Assembly: GCF_000166135.1 (NCBI RefSeq) | Contig: NC_014666.1 | Coordinates: forward strand, 434,001-498,000 | Reading direction: 5' to 3' | Origin: Pseudofrankia inefficax | Lineage (GTDB): Bacteria > Actinomycetota > Actinomycetes > Frankiales > Frankiaceae | Length of the DNA stretch: 64,000 nt | Shown: positions 1 through 8,320 of the stretch, piece by piece | Layout: each line of letters starts with the position of its first letter | How positions within the stretch are numbered: position 1 is the stretch's first letter | Program-made: the position numbers and the translations under genes | Notes under the pieces: generated by a model | The model's database searches: none | The model's input: only the letters and a program-made list of their open reading frames with translations | Told to the model about the DNA's origin: nothing

Positions 1-840
1 CAGGACCATCACGCGCCACGGGGTGAAGGTGTCGTCGCCCGCGTAGTTGATGTAGATCGGGTAGTTGTCCTGCCTCGTCGTGCCCGATGTCAGGTACGGC
101 GACGGCGGGACGGTGAGAGTCGCGTGACCGGTCGCGTCCAGGGTTGCTTCGGCCGTGTCGAAGGCGAAGCTGGAGTCGTTAGTGACCTTCCCGGTCGGGA
201 TGCCAGTCACGCCCGGGATCGGGCTCACCTGTATGTCGACGGTGATCGGCTGTCCCCAGACGACGGTGCCGCCCGGTACCGACGCGGTGATCGTGACGTT
301 GGTGACGTCGATCTTGCCCGTGTCATGGGCCGGCTGGTAGCTGGCGTCGCCGCTGTAGTCGTAGGTGAACGTGTGCCGGCCGGGCGCGAGCGTGAGGTTG
401 AAGTGGCCGCCGTAGTACCCGTCGGTCGGGTCGTAGGCGACGTTCACCTGGCCGATCAGGGTGCTTCCCTCGTGGATGAGGAACGTGCCGGTCAGCGCGG
501 GGTTGGTGCTACCGCCGTACGGGATGACGCCCACGGAGAAGACGCCGTTCGAGTAGTTGCCGCCGAGGTAGACCGCCTTGCGGCTGTCAGCCGTCGGCGT
601 CGGCGATGTGGATGCGGTGCTCCCGGTCGACGTCGGCTTGACGGTCGGGGTCGGCGTGGTCGCCGGGGTGCTGGTCGACGGGGTGGGCGTCGGGGACGAG
701 GTGGCGACCGGGCCGCTGCCACCGGGGCCGGGGCCGGTCAGCGCGCAGCCCGTAAGCAGGGCGGCGCAGGTCGCGGCGGCGGCGACGCTGACCGCCGTCA
801 GCCGGGCGTTCCGCTGGCGCGTGAGACGTCGCGACCGCAT
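1..840 (-). CDS. Secreted lipoprotein with Ig-like domains (3' part outside window)
   Basis: The frame is open from an ATG at 840 down to base 1, so the C-terminus lies beyond the window edge. The N-terminus is a lipoprotein signal: basic start (MRSRRLTRQRNAR), hydrophobic alanine-rich stretch and lipobox LLTGC with the lipidated Cys at residue 32. A Thr/Pro/Ser-rich linker follows (about residues 35-70). The rest is beta-rich sequence with motifs such as FTYDYSGDASY and INYAGDDTF, typical of bacterial Ig-like (Big_3-type) repeats that stack on secreted proteins. It is probably anchored in the outer leaflet of the cell membrane. Its ligand and role cannot be told from sequence. Confidence 0.75.
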   Translation of the reverse strand, partial: MRSRRLTRQRNARLTAVSVAAAATCAALLTGCALTGPGPGGSGPVATSSPTPTPSTSTPATTPTPTVKPTSTGSTASTSPTPTADSRKAVYLGGNYSNGVFSVGVIPYGGSTNPALTGTFLIHEGSTLIGQVNVAYDPTDGYYGGHFNLTLAPGRHTFTYDYSGDASYQPAHDTGKIDVTNVTITASVPGGTVVWGQPITVDIQVSPIPGVTGIPTGKVTNDSSFAFDTAEATLDATGHATLTVPPSPYLTSGTTRQDNYPIYINYAGDDTFTPWRVMVL

Positions 841-1087
841 GCATACCTCCAGGTCAACCGGTGGGAACCAGCGGACGCCTATGCGTCGCGGGCGGCTCGC
901 GGACCGGGTCGAACCGGTCCGAATCGGCCCGGGGCGCACACGCTACTGATGGCCGTGCGCCATTCAAGACCGCGTGGGCAGGTTTGTGCCGCCGTGGTGT
1001 CGCGAACGGCCGTCGCGTTTGCGGGAGAGGGCGATTGTTCGGCTGGGCCCGCGCGTCAAGCGCGGCGGGCTCAGTCTCGCGGCGGGC

Positions 1088-1825
1088 TCAGCCGTCGTGG
1101 CGGGGCGGGTTGGCGGACGGGCGGATGAGGCCGGTCTCGTAGGCGAAGACGACGGCCTGGACGCGGTCGCGCAGCTCCAGCTTGGCCAGGATGCGGCCGA
1201 CGTGCGTCTTGACGGTCGCCTCGGACAGGACGAGCCGGGCCGCGATCTCGGCGTTCGACAGCCCGGCCGCGACCTCCCCGAGCACGTCGCGCTCCCGGTC
1301 GGTGAGGCGGTCGAGCCGATCGGTTCCGGCGGTGCGCCGGTTGGCGACACGGCCGGCCGGTCGGTCGGGACCGCCGTCCGCCGAGGCGTCCGGGTCGGGC
1401 AGATGGTGCGCGAAGGCGTCCAGAAGGCGTCGGGTGACGTTCGGAGCGACGACGGCGTCGCCCGCGGCGACCGTGCGGATCGCGGTGAGAAGGTCGGCCG
1501 GCGGCACGTCCTTGAGCAGGAAGCCGCTTGCCCCGGCGCGCAGGCCGGCCAGCACGTACTGGTCCAGGTCGAACGTCGTCAGGATCAGCACCCGGGACAC
1601 GCCGCCCGCGGCGGCGATCCGTCTGGTCGCCTCGATGCCGTCGACACCGGGCATCCGGACGTCCATCACCACGACGTCGGGGGAGAGTTCGGCGGCCAGC
1701 GCCGCGGCGGCGGCTCCGTCGCCGGCCTCGCCGACGACCCTCAGGTCCGGCTGCGACTCGATCACCATCCGGAATCCCATCCGCAGCAGCGGCTGGTCGT
1801 CCACGAGCAGCACGGTGATCGTCAT
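1088..1825 (-). CDS. NarL/FixJ-type response regulator
   Basis: This is a 245-residue two-component response regulator. The receiver domain (residues 1-120) starts VLLVDDQPLLRMG and has the phospho-acceptor Asp in VVMDVRMPGVDG and the conserved Lys in GFLLKDVPP. A LuxR-type helix-turn-helix (about 175-235) contains LTDRERDVLGEVAAGLSN and SEATVKTHVGRILAKL. Its ATG overlaps the stop of the histidine kinase gene upstream (ATGA), so the two are translationally coupled and form a cognate pair. The preceding genes encode an ABC-2 exporter, so the likely target is that operon itself. A linker of about 45 residues rich in Asp, Pro and Arg separates the two domains. Confidence 0.93.
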   Translation of the reverse strand: MTITVLLVDDQPLLRMGFRMVIESQPDLRVVGEAGDGAAAAALAAELSPDVVVMDVRMPGVDGIEATRRIAAAGGVSRVLILTTFDLDQYVLAGLRAGASGFLLKDVPPADLLTAIRTVAAGDAVVAPNVTRRLLDAFAHHLPDPDASADGGPDRPAGRVANRRTAGTDRLDRLTDRERDVLGEVAAGLSNAEIAARLVLSEATVKTHVGRILAKLELRDRVQAVVFAYETGLIRPSANPPRHDG

Positions 1826-3399
1826 GGGCGCGGGGCTCCCTCGGAGTATCGACTCGCCTCAGTCCCCGGCGGCGTGGCGACCGCGCGTGCCGGCGGCACT
1901 TCAGGCGCCTGGCCGGTCGCCGCGACCGGTGGCGGTCCCGCCGGGGCGACGATGCGCGCGGCCACCCGCCACCCGCCGGCCCCGGGGCCGGCGACGAGCG
2001 TTCCACCGTGGAGCGCGGCGCGTTCCCGCATGCCCGAAATCCCCCGGCCGGGTGACCTCGGCCCCTCGGCCACCGACCGGTCCGACCCGTCGTCGGGAGC
2101 CGACCCGGTGTCGGTGATCTCGATGTCGACTCCGCTGGGATCGAATCCCAGCCGGACCACGGCGTTGGCCCGTGGCCCGGTGTGCTTGAGGACGTTGGTC
2201 AGCGATTCCTGAACGATCCGGAAGACCGTCAGCTCGGCGTCGGTCGGCAGCTCCCGGCGCTGGCCGGTCACGAGGAACCCGACGGTCGGCCCGGCGTGCC
2301 GGACCTGCTCGATCAGCCGGTTGAGGTCGGCGATCCGCGGCTGGGGCGCCCTGGCCGGCTCGTCCGGGCGAGGCCCACCGTCCAGGCCCGGCCCGGCGGC
2401 ATCACCCCACTGCTCGACGACGTCGAGGCCCGGGTCGCCGGCTGGCCAGTTCCCGCTGAGCGCGCCGTCGGGGCCGAGGCCACCGTCCGCCGGCTGGGTG
2501 AGGCCGCCGTCGTCTCGCAGGACGCCGAGCAGGCTGCGCATCTGCGCGAGGGCCTCCCGGCCGGTGGCCGACACCGATTCGACCGCCTTGGTCGCGCGGC
2601 GTACCCGCTGGTCCTGCGGGTCCGCCGCGTCGCCGAGCAGGTCACGCAGGGTGTAGCCGGCGCCGTCGGCCAGCGCGATCATGACGGAAAGGTTATGCGC
2701 CACGATGTCGTGCATCTCGCGGGCGATTCGGGAGCGTTCGCCGGCCGCCGCCAGCCGTGCCTGCTGGTCACGTTCACGCTCGGCCCGGTTGGCGCGGTCG
2801 GTGATCGAGGCCACGTAGGCCCGACGGGTGTTCGCGTTCACGCCGAGCACCCCGGCCGCGACCGCCGCCGGCAGGAAGACGAGCGCCACCCCGACCCGGT
2901 CGACTGCGCGGACCTGCGGCAGTCTGACGCAGAACCAGAGGATCCAGGCCGTGACGGACGCGGCGGCGGCCGAGGTCGCCCGCCGTGAGCACCACTTCGC
3001 GACGGTGTAGAACTCGATCAGCAGCGACGTGAACGTGCCGAACGACGGCACCCACAGCAGGATCTGCGCCAGCGACACCAGGGCGCAGACGACGAACGTC
3101 CCGAGCGGGTAGCTGCGCCGCAGGCACAGCGGCGCCGTCGCCGCGAGGGTGAGCAGCAGGATCGCGCCTTCCGGCCCGTGCGGCGGCAACGCCAACGGCA
3201 CCAGCGCCAGGACGCAGACCGCGAGCGCCAGCGTGGAGTCGACGAGGACGGGGTGGGCGCGCAGCGCCGTCCCGATCCGGCTGTGCCGCATCCGGCCGAA
3301 GACCACGCCGGGAACGTCCGGCGGGTCCTGCCGGACCGCCAGCGCTGTCAGCCCGGCCCGGCCGCGGCGCCAGTGGCCGAACGATTCCATAGGACCCAT
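1822..3399 (-). CDS. Sensor histidine kinase (HisKA_3 / NarL-type partner)
   Basis: Membrane-bound sensor kinase of about 525 residues. The N-terminal 190 residues hold several hydrophobic segments (for example STLALAVCVLALVPLALP). A coiled linker leads to the HisKA_3 dimerisation box SRIAREMHDIVAHNLSVM with the phosphorylated His. The ATPase domain carries the N-box RIVQESLTNVLKHTG and the G-box GRGISGMRERA. An acidic, Gly/Pro-rich insert of about 70 residues lies between dimerisation and ATPase domains and is longer than usual. I chose the ATG at 3399 because a GAAGG Shine-Dalgarno sits 6-8 bases upstream; an ATG at 3459 is also open but has none. The gene lies 102 bp after the ABC permease and overlaps its response regulator by four bases. 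Confidence 0.9.
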   Translation of the reverse strand: MGPMESFGHWRRGRAGLTALAVRQDPPDVPGVVFGRMRHSRIGTALRAHPVLVDSTLALAVCVLALVPLALPPHGPEGAILLLTLAATAPLCLRRSYPLGTFVVCALVSLAQILLWVPSFGTFTSLLIEFYTVAKWCSRRATSAAAASVTAWILWFCVRLPQVRAVDRVGVALVFLPAAVAAGVLGVNANTRRAYVASITDRANRAERERDQQARLAAAGERSRIAREMHDIVAHNLSVMIALADGAGYTLRDLLGDAADPQDQRVRRATKAVESVSATGREALAQMRSLLGVLRDDGGLTQPADGGLGPDGALSGNWPAGDPGLDVVEQWGDAAGPGLDGGPRPDEPARAPQPRIADLNRLIEQVRHAGPTVGFLVTGQRRELPTDAELTVFRIVQESLTNVLKHTGPRANAVVRLGFDPSGVDIEITDTGSAPDDGSDRSVAEGPRSPGRGISGMRERAALHGGTLVAGPGAGGWRVAARIVAPAGPPPVAATGQAPEVPPARAVATPPGTEASRYSEGAPRP

Positions 3400-3501
3400 C
3401 GTGACGCCTTCGAGCTCGGTGGGGCGGTTTGCCGGGAACGGCCAGTCCGGCGGGCCCATGGCGCCGCCGGACCGGTCCTGGACGACCTGTCGAGATCTTC
3501 G

Positions 3502-4326
3502 TCAGACGTCCCGCCGGGCGAGGACGAACGCGCCGGCGACCAGCCCGACGACGGTGTAGAGGGACATCACGACGAAGCACAGCCCGGGGGAGAGCTGATG
3601 GGTGACGCTGGGCGGGCTGGTCGACGCCATGCCCTCGCCCAGCAGGGTCGGCAGGAAGCGCGCCGCGGGCTGCCAGCTTTCCGGCAGCAGCCCGAACAGG
3701 ATCGGCAGTCCCAGCAGGACACCGAGCAGCGCCGACACCGCGCCGGCGGTGTGCCGAAGCAACGCGCCGAGGGCGAGTCCGAGCAGGCCGACGAGGGCCA
3801 GGTACCCGGCGGCGCCGAGCACCGCACGGGCGGCTCCGGGGCTGCCGAGCGTGACTCCGACGCCGTGGTGTGACAGGGGCACCTGGCCGACGAGGAACGA
3901 GACGAGCGCGGCGACCAGCATGAGCACGAACGACGCCGCCCCGAAGACGGCCACCTTGGCCCACAGCACCGGAAGCCGCTTCGGCACCAGGCCGAGCGTG
4001 GCCCGGATCATTCCGGTGGCGTACTCGCCGGTCATCGTCAGCACCCCGAGCACGCCGATGGGGATCTGCGCCAGCAGGAGCCCGCCCAGCGACTGGAACA
4101 CCGGGTCCTGGTCTCTGGACTGGACCTCGGCCGGAGACCAGTGGTGCGAGGCCTGCAGGCAGAGGGGAAGGCCGAGGCCGATGAGCAGGAGGACCGCTGA
4201 GCCAAGCGTCCAGCCGGTCGAGCGCAGGGACCGCAACTTGACCCATTCCGAGTGCACGACCCGCAGCTGGGTGACATCTCCCGTGCCCACGCCGAGCCGG
4301 GCGTCCGCGATCGTCGTGGTGTTCAT
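3502..4326 (-). CDS. ABC-2 type transporter permease
   Basis: This 274-residue protein has a short cytoplasmic N-terminus (about 30 residues, ending LRVVHSEWVKLRSLRSTGWT) and then about six hydrophobic segments, such as LGSAVLLLIGLGLPLCL and FVLMLVAALVSFLVG. The signature TGEYATGMIRATLGLVPKR is typical of actinobacterial ABC-2 permeases of the kind annotated for drug or lantibiotic resistance. Its ATG overlaps the stop of the upstream ATPase gene by four bases, so the two should form one exporter. The substrate is unknown; the linked two-component system suggests inducible export, perhaps of a cell-envelope-active compound (inference). Confidence 0.88.
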   Translation of the reverse strand: MNTTTIADARLGVGTGDVTQLRVVHSEWVKLRSLRSTGWTLGSAVLLLIGLGLPLCLQASHHWSPAEVQSRDQDPVFQSLGGLLLAQIPIGVLGVLTMTGEYATGMIRATLGLVPKRLPVLWAKVAVFGAASFVLMLVAALVSFLVGQVPLSHHGVGVTLGSPGAARAVLGAAGYLALVGLLGLALGALLRHTAGAVSALLGVLLGLPILFGLLPESWQPAARFLPTLLGEGMASTSPPSVTHQLSPGLCFVVMSLYTVVGLVAGAFVLARRDV

Positions 4327-5312
4327 CGGTTCCCTCCGCGGGTCGACGGCGTCGCGGTGGCGAACTCGACCGCGTCGCGGGTGATGTCCATGAACGCGTC
4401 CTCCAGCGAGGCGAGGCGCGGGCTGAGCTCGTAAAGCGTGATTCCGTGCGCGCGGGCCAGGTCGCCGATCCGTTCGACCGGGAGACCCGCTACCTCGATC
4501 GAGTCGGAAATGGTCAGCTGCGGCGGAATGCTGCTGACCGCTCTGGTCGCCGGATTTCCGGCGGTGGCGGGCGAGAAGCTGACCGTCGCGCCCGCCTGGG
4601 CGAGAAGCTCGGCGAATTCCGCGGCCTGTGGGGAGCGGACGTGGACCCGGCTGCTGGAGGCGGCGCGGACGAACTGCTCGACCGTCGTCTCCTGGATCAG
4701 TCGGCCTCGGCCGATTACGACCAGGTGGGTCGCGGTCAAGGCCATCTCGCTCATGAGGTGCGAGGAGATCAGAATGGCCCTCCCCTCGGCGGCCAGCCCG
4801 CGGAGCAGATCCCGAATCCAGCGGATTCCCTCGGGGTCGAGCCCGTTGACCGGTTCGTCGAGGATCAGCGTCGACGGGTCGGCGAGCAGCGCGGAGGCGA
4901 TTCCCAGCCGCTGGCCCATGCCGAGCGAGAAGCCGCCGGCCCGCTTCCCGGCCACCTCGCGCAGGCCGACCAGGTCGATCACCTCGTCGACCCGCCGCGT
5001 CGAGACACCGTGGGTCGCGGCGAGCGCCAGGAGGTGATTGCGCGCGTTGCGACCGGAGTGGATCGAACGTGCCTCCAGCAGGGCGCCGACATGCCGCGCC
5101 GGTGCCCGCAGCTCGCGGTAGGGCCGGCCGTCTACGAGCGCGATGCCGCTGGTCGGCCGGTCCAGGCCGAGAATCATGCGCATCGTCGTGGACTTGCCCG
5201 CGCCGTTCGGGCCCAGGAAACCGGTGACCACTCCAGGCTGAACCGTAAACGAGAGGTCCTCGACAGCGACCTTGCGGCCATAGCGTTTGGTGAGCCCCTG
5301 CACCTCGATCAT
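4323..5312 (-). CDS. ABC transporter ATP-binding protein (drug-exporter type)
   Basis: A 329-residue ATPase with Walker A GPNGAGKST, signature FSLGMGQRL and Walker B TLILDEPVNGLDPEG, followed by the H-loop in ILISSHLMSEM. Length and the C-terminal extension after residue 220 fit the DrrA/BcrA-like family that pairs with ABC-2 permeases. It is the first gene of the operon ATPase-permease-sensor kinase-regulator. The start region is odd: 17 bases that include the start codon are exactly duplicated in tandem (5299-5332). The upstream copy makes a second ATG, out of frame, that reads six codons and stops with its TGA overlapping the true ATG. Confidence 0.92.
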   Translation of the reverse strand: MIEVQGLTKRYGRKVAVEDLSFTVQPGVVTGFLGPNGAGKSTTMRMILGLDRPTSGIALVDGRPYRELRAPARHVGALLEARSIHSGRNARNHLLALAATHGVSTRRVDEVIDLVGLREVAGKRAGGFSLGMGQRLGIASALLADPSTLILDEPVNGLDPEGIRWIRDLLRGLAAEGRAILISSHLMSEMALTATHLVVIGRGRLIQETTVEQFVRAASSSRVHVRSPQAAEFAELLAQAGATVSFSPATAGNPATRAVSSIPPQLTISDSIEVAGLPVERIGDLARAHGITLYELSPRLASLEDAFMDITRDAVEFATATPSTRGGNR

Positions 5313-5332
5313 CGGTGCACCTCGATCATCGG
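5299..5332. repeat. Exact 17 bp tandem duplication over the ABC ATPase start codon
   Basis: Bases 5299-5315 and 5316-5332 are identical (TGCACCTCGATCATCGG). On the minus strand each copy contains ATGATCGAGGTG, so there are two ATG codons 17 bases apart. The first ATG (5329) reads MIEVHR and then stops, with TGA overlapping the ATG at 5312. A GAGG lies 5 bases before the first ATG and another GAGG, inside the mini-ORF, precedes the second. Confidence 0.9.
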
Positions 5333-5669
5333 AACCTCACGTCCGTCGCCTTCCGTGCCGGTCGCGTCCTGGTGGCCGACCGGCTGTTGACAAGGCAGAA
5401 CGTTAGAGATCTCCGCCTGCGCCGCCGACGCCCGCGAGACCGATCTTTGTCCGGTCCGGGGTCCCCCTCAGGTCGTAGGCCGTACACCTTGAGAGGTAGT
5501 CGGTCCGCGCGACGCGCGACCCTGATCGGGTACAGTGCGGCCTGCGTAGCGACGGCCCGAGGAGGTGAGACCCATCAACGTCCAGACAGGGTGGGTGCTC
5601 CCGTTTCCGGGCCGTGCGGCTGATCCGCGGCGGCGGTGACCGGGAGAGCCCCGTTCGGAAAGGCTCCTG
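5313..5669. other. Divergent intergenic region, ABC operon / methyltransferase gene
   Basis: The left end holds the second copy of the 17 bp duplication. The right half holds a possible short ORF with a strong ribosome site (5565-5639). A TACAGT hexamer at 5531-5536 could be a -10 box, but no convincing -35 box is seen. No RNA gene is recognised. Confidence 0.5.
5565..5639 (+). CDS. Possible 24-codon leader peptide
   Basis: A GTG at 5565 opens a 24-codon frame (MRPINVQTGWVLPFPGRA, then a basic end) that stops at 5639. An AGGAGG lies immediately in front of, and merges with, the GTG, so the spacing is too short for an ideal start. The frame ends 30 bases before the methyltransferase ATG, where a leader peptide would sit. 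It has no recognised relative and may be fortuitous. Confidence 0.25.
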   Translation: MRPINVQTGWVLPFPGRAADPRRR

Positions 5670-6542
5670 ATGTCGCTCTCCCCGTCGTCGCCGCTTTCTT
5701 CGGCGCCGCATTCATCGTCAGTTCCGGCCCCGCGTGCGCGTGACAACCTGATCGCCAGGCTGCGGGCGGCGGGCTGCGTTTTCGCCGAGGACGAGGCCGC
5801 GCTGCTGCTCGCCGCGGCCACCGACCAGGCCGAGCTGGACCGGCTGACCGACCGGCGCGTCGCCGGCATTCCGCTGGAGCACGTCCTCGGCTGGGCTGAG
5901 TTCCATGGCCAGCGGATCCTCGTCGACGACGGCGTCTTCGTGCCGCGCCGGCGCACCGAGTTCCTCGTCGACCTCGCGGCCGGCCGCTGGCTCGCGGACC
6001 GGGCCGCGGAGGCGGTGCCGCGGGCGGCAGTCGTGGTCGATCTGTGCTGCGGCTCCGGCGCTCTCGGCGCCGTCGTCGCGGGCCTGCTGCGGTCGTCCGG
6101 GGTGGAGCTGCACGCGGCCGACATCGATCCCGCCGCGGTGCGCTGTGCTCGGCGCAATCTCGCTCCGCTCGGCGGTCAGCTGTATGAGGGCGACCTTTAC
6201 GCGGCCCTGCCGGTGGGGCTGCGAAACCGCGTCGATCTCCTGCTCGTGAACGCGCCCTACGTGCCTACGGCGGCGATCGGCCTGATGCCGCCCGAGGCCC
6301 GGGAGCACGAGTCGCCCGTCGCGCTCGACGGAGGCTCCGACGGGCTCGCCGTGCTACGCCGAGTGCTGGCCGGTGCGGGCGACTGGCTGGCCGTAGGCGG
6401 ACGCCTGCTGGTCGAGACCAGCGAGGCGCAGGCGACGGAGCTGATCGCGGCCGTCTCGGCCGCCGGCCTGGCCGGTGAAGCGGTGCATTCCGAGGAGCAC
6501 GACGTCACCGTGGTCCTCGCGACCAGGCCCGCTCATCGCTGA
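5670..6542 (+). CDS. HemK/PrmC-like protein N5-glutamine methyltransferase
   Basis: This 290-residue class I SAM-dependent methyltransferase resembles HemK/PrmC, which methylates the Gln of the GGQ motif in release factors. The N-terminal helical part has the HemK-like phrase IPLEHVLGWAEFHG (about 70-83). The SAM-binding loop is VVVDLCCGSGALG and the acidic second strand is ELHAADIDPAA. At the catalytic NPPY position it reads NAPY (NAPYVPT), a variant seen in an actinobacterial subgroup annotated as putative glutamine methyltransferase. The true PrmC normally sits next to prfA, which is absent here, so this may be a paralogue with another target. A GAAAGG ribosome site precedes the ATG. Confidence 0.8.
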   Translation: MSLSPSSPLSSAPHSSSVPAPRARDNLIARLRAAGCVFAEDEAALLLAAATDQAELDRLTDRRVAGIPLEHVLGWAEFHGQRILVDDGVFVPRRRTEFLVDLAAGRWLADRAAEAVPRAAVVVDLCCGSGALGAVVAGLLRSSGVELHAADIDPAAVRCARRNLAPLGGQLYEGDLYAALPVGLRNRVDLLLVNAPYVPTAAIGLMPPEAREHESPVALDGGSDGLAVLRRVLAGAGDWLAVGGRLLVETSEAQATELIAAVSAAGLAGEAVHSEEHDVTVVLATRPAHR

Positions 6543-6608
6543 ACCCACGGCCACGGTGCCGTCCGCCGCGGAAAGTGATGTGAGCCGGGCCAGCTTGACC
6601 CGGTATGC

Positions 6609-6633
6609 CGCTGGTCGGTTGTATCGGCCAGCG
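6609..6633 (+). promoter_or_regulatory. Hairpin in the leader of the thi-like ABC operon
   Basis: Bases 6609-6617 pair with 6625-6633 (nine pairs, one G-T) around a 7-base loop, ending 19 bases before the GTG start of the ABC ATPase. It could be an attenuator or mRNA-stability element. It does not match the conserved core of a TPP riboswitch. Confidence 0.4.
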
Positions 6634-6652
6634 TGGCGTGGTCGGTGGCGGC

Positions 6653-7477
6653 GTGACTGAGGCTGGGATTCGGCTGACCGGTGTTACGCGGAGCTACGGC
6701 GATGTCCTCGCGGTCGAGGGGGTTGATCTCGCCGTTCCGCGCGGCCGCCGGCTCGCGGTCGTGGGGCCCAGTGGTTGCGGCAAGTCGACGATCCTGGGCC
6801 TGATGAGCGGTCTTGACGAGCCGGATCAGGGCGTGGTCGACGTACTCGGCGCCACCGACCAGGCGGCTCGGTTGGCCCGGTGCGCGTGGATGCCGCAGCG
6901 CGACCTGCTGCTGCCGTGGCGATCGGCCCTGGCGAACGCGGCGGTCTCCCTGGAGAACCGTGGGATCTCGCGGCGCGAGGCCCGAGCGGTCGTCCGGCCG
7001 CTGTTCGCCCGGTTCGGGCTCGCCGGGTTCGAGGAACACCGGCCGCGGCAGCTATCCGGTGGCATGCGGCAGAGGGTCGCCTTTCTGCGGACCTTCGTCG
7101 CCGGCAAGGAGGTGCTGCTGCTGGATGAGCCGTTCGGGGCGCTCGATGCGATCACCCGTGCGGAGGCGCAGGACTGGCTGCGCGCCGCCCTGGAGGCAGA
7201 GCCCCGCACCGTCGTGCTCGTCACCCACGACGTCGAGGAAGCACTGTTGCTGGGCCACGAGATCGTCGTCCTGACCGGTAGGCCGGGCAAGGTGGCCGCC
7301 AGCTACGCCGTCGACCTGCCCGCCGCCGCCACTCGCCGCGAGCTGCTGGCGACGCCCGAATTCATCCAACTGCGCGACAAGGTGCTCGCCGCCCTGGAGC
7401 AACGGCCGTCGGCGCCGGTCGCTGCCGTGAAATCCGCCGATGGCAGCCCTAACCCGGTGCGACGGGCGGAGGGCTGA
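6653..7477 (+). CDS. ThiZ-like ABC importer ATPase (NitT/TauT class)
   Basis: The protein of about 274 residues has Walker [10 protein letters not shown], signature LSGGMRQRV, Walker B VLLLDEPFGALD and the switch His in LVTHDVEEAL, all intact. Sequence and gene order match the ATPase of the NitT/TauT superfamily. The next two genes are its permease and binding protein, and the latter looks like ThiY, so uptake of an HMP-type thiamine pyrimidine precursor is likely. I use the GTG at 6653 because the first conserved residues begin right after it; an ATG at 6605 in the same frame would add 16 unlikely residues and lies in the leader hairpin region. Confidence 0.85.
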   Translation: MTEAGIRLTGVTRSYGDVLAVEGVDLAVPRGRRLAVVGPSGCGKSTILGLMSGLDEPDQGVVDVLGATDQAARLARCAWMPQRDLLLPWRSALANAAVSLENRGISRREARAVVRPLFARFGLAGFEEHRPRQLSGGMRQRVAFLRTFVAGKEVLLLDEPFGALDAITRAEAQDWLRAALEAEPRTVVLVTHDVEEALLLGHEIVVLTGRPGKVAASYAVDLPAAATRRELLATPEFIQLRDKVLAALEQRPSAPVAAVKSADGSPNPVRRAEG

Positions 7478-7480
7478 TCG

Positions 7481-8320
7481 ATGTCGTCAACGGCGCAAGC
7501 GCACGCAGCAGCCCGGACCGGGAATCGGACGGCAGGGCGCCAGGGGAGGCTTGTCCGGGTCTTCCGGCGTTATGGCCCGGCCGCGGTCGTTCTGGTGGCG
7601 ATCCTGGCTGCCTGGGAGCTGGCCACCGTCGTGTTCGGTGTCGAGGACTACATCCTGCCGGCGCCGAGCGCGGTCGTCCGTGCCCTGGTTGACCGCTGGA
7701 ACGGCACGTTGGCGAGCGCCACCTGGGTGACCCTGACCGAGGTCCTGCTCGGGTTCGCGATCGCGGTGGCCGCCGGGCTGGTGACCGCGTCCTGCCTGCA
7801 TTTCTCGCGGATCGCTCGGGCGGCGCTGTATCCCTGGCTGATCGGCTCCCAGACCGTGCCCGTGGTCGTGATTGCCCCGGTTCTCGCGATCATTTTCGGC
7901 TACACGCTGACGCCGAAGCTGATCCTCGTCGCGCTGCTCTGCTTCTTTCCCATCGTGGTCGCGACGCTGGACGGTCTGGCGGCCGTCGAGCCGGACCTCG
8001 TCCGGCTGATGCGAACCCTCTATGGCAGTCGCTGGGCCATCTTCCGACGAGTGGAGCTGCCGGCTGCGCTTCCGTCCATGTTCACCGGGCTGCGGCTGTC
8101 GGCGGCGTATGCGGCGACCGCCGCCGTGTTCGGCGAGTATTCCGGTTCCTCCGACGGCCTCGGGCATGTGATGCGCCAGGCCGTTCCGCAGTTGCAGAGC
8201 GCGCTGGTCTTCGCCGCGATCGCGCTGCTCTCCGCGATGTCTGTCGCCTTGTTCGTGCTGGTCACCGTCCTGGAGCGGTTGCTGGTCGGCTGGGCTCACG
8301 AAGGGAAGAAGGTCCGATGA
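7481..8320 (+). CDS. ThiX-like ABC importer permease
   Basis: A 279-residue inner-membrane permease of the BPD_transp_1 class with about six hydrophobic segments, starting AAVVLVAILAAWELATVVFG. The phrase IGSQTVPVVVIAPVLAII and the EAA-like loop FRRVELPAALPSMFTGLRLS are typical of NitT/TauT permeases, and the closest pattern I recall is ThiX. It starts three bases after the ATPase stop with a GGAGGG ribosome site, and its stop overlaps the ATG of the binding protein gene (ATGA), so the three genes form one operon. Confidence 0.87.
   Translation: MSSTAQAHAAARTGNRTAGRQGRLVRVFRRYGPAAVVLVAILAAWELATVVFGVEDYILPAPSAVVRALVDRWNGTLASATWVTLTEVLLGFAIAVAAGLVTASCLHFSRIARAALYPWLIGSQTVPVVVIAPVLAIIFGYTLTPKLILVALLCFFPIVVATLDGLAAVEPDLVRLMRTLYGSRWAIFRRVELPAALPSMFTGLRLSAAYAATAAVFGEYSGSSDGLGHVMRQAVPQLQSALVFAAIALLSAMSVALFVLVTVLERLLVGWAHEGKKVR

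Noticed and set aside
2774-4246. Open frame of 490 codons on the minus strand
   Set aside because: Overlaps the permease and kinase genes in another frame and has shadow-like composition.
6543-6652. TPP riboswitch before the Thi-like importer
   Set aside because: The conserved CUGAGA and the ACCUGAUCUGG-type core are missing; only a simple hairpin is present.
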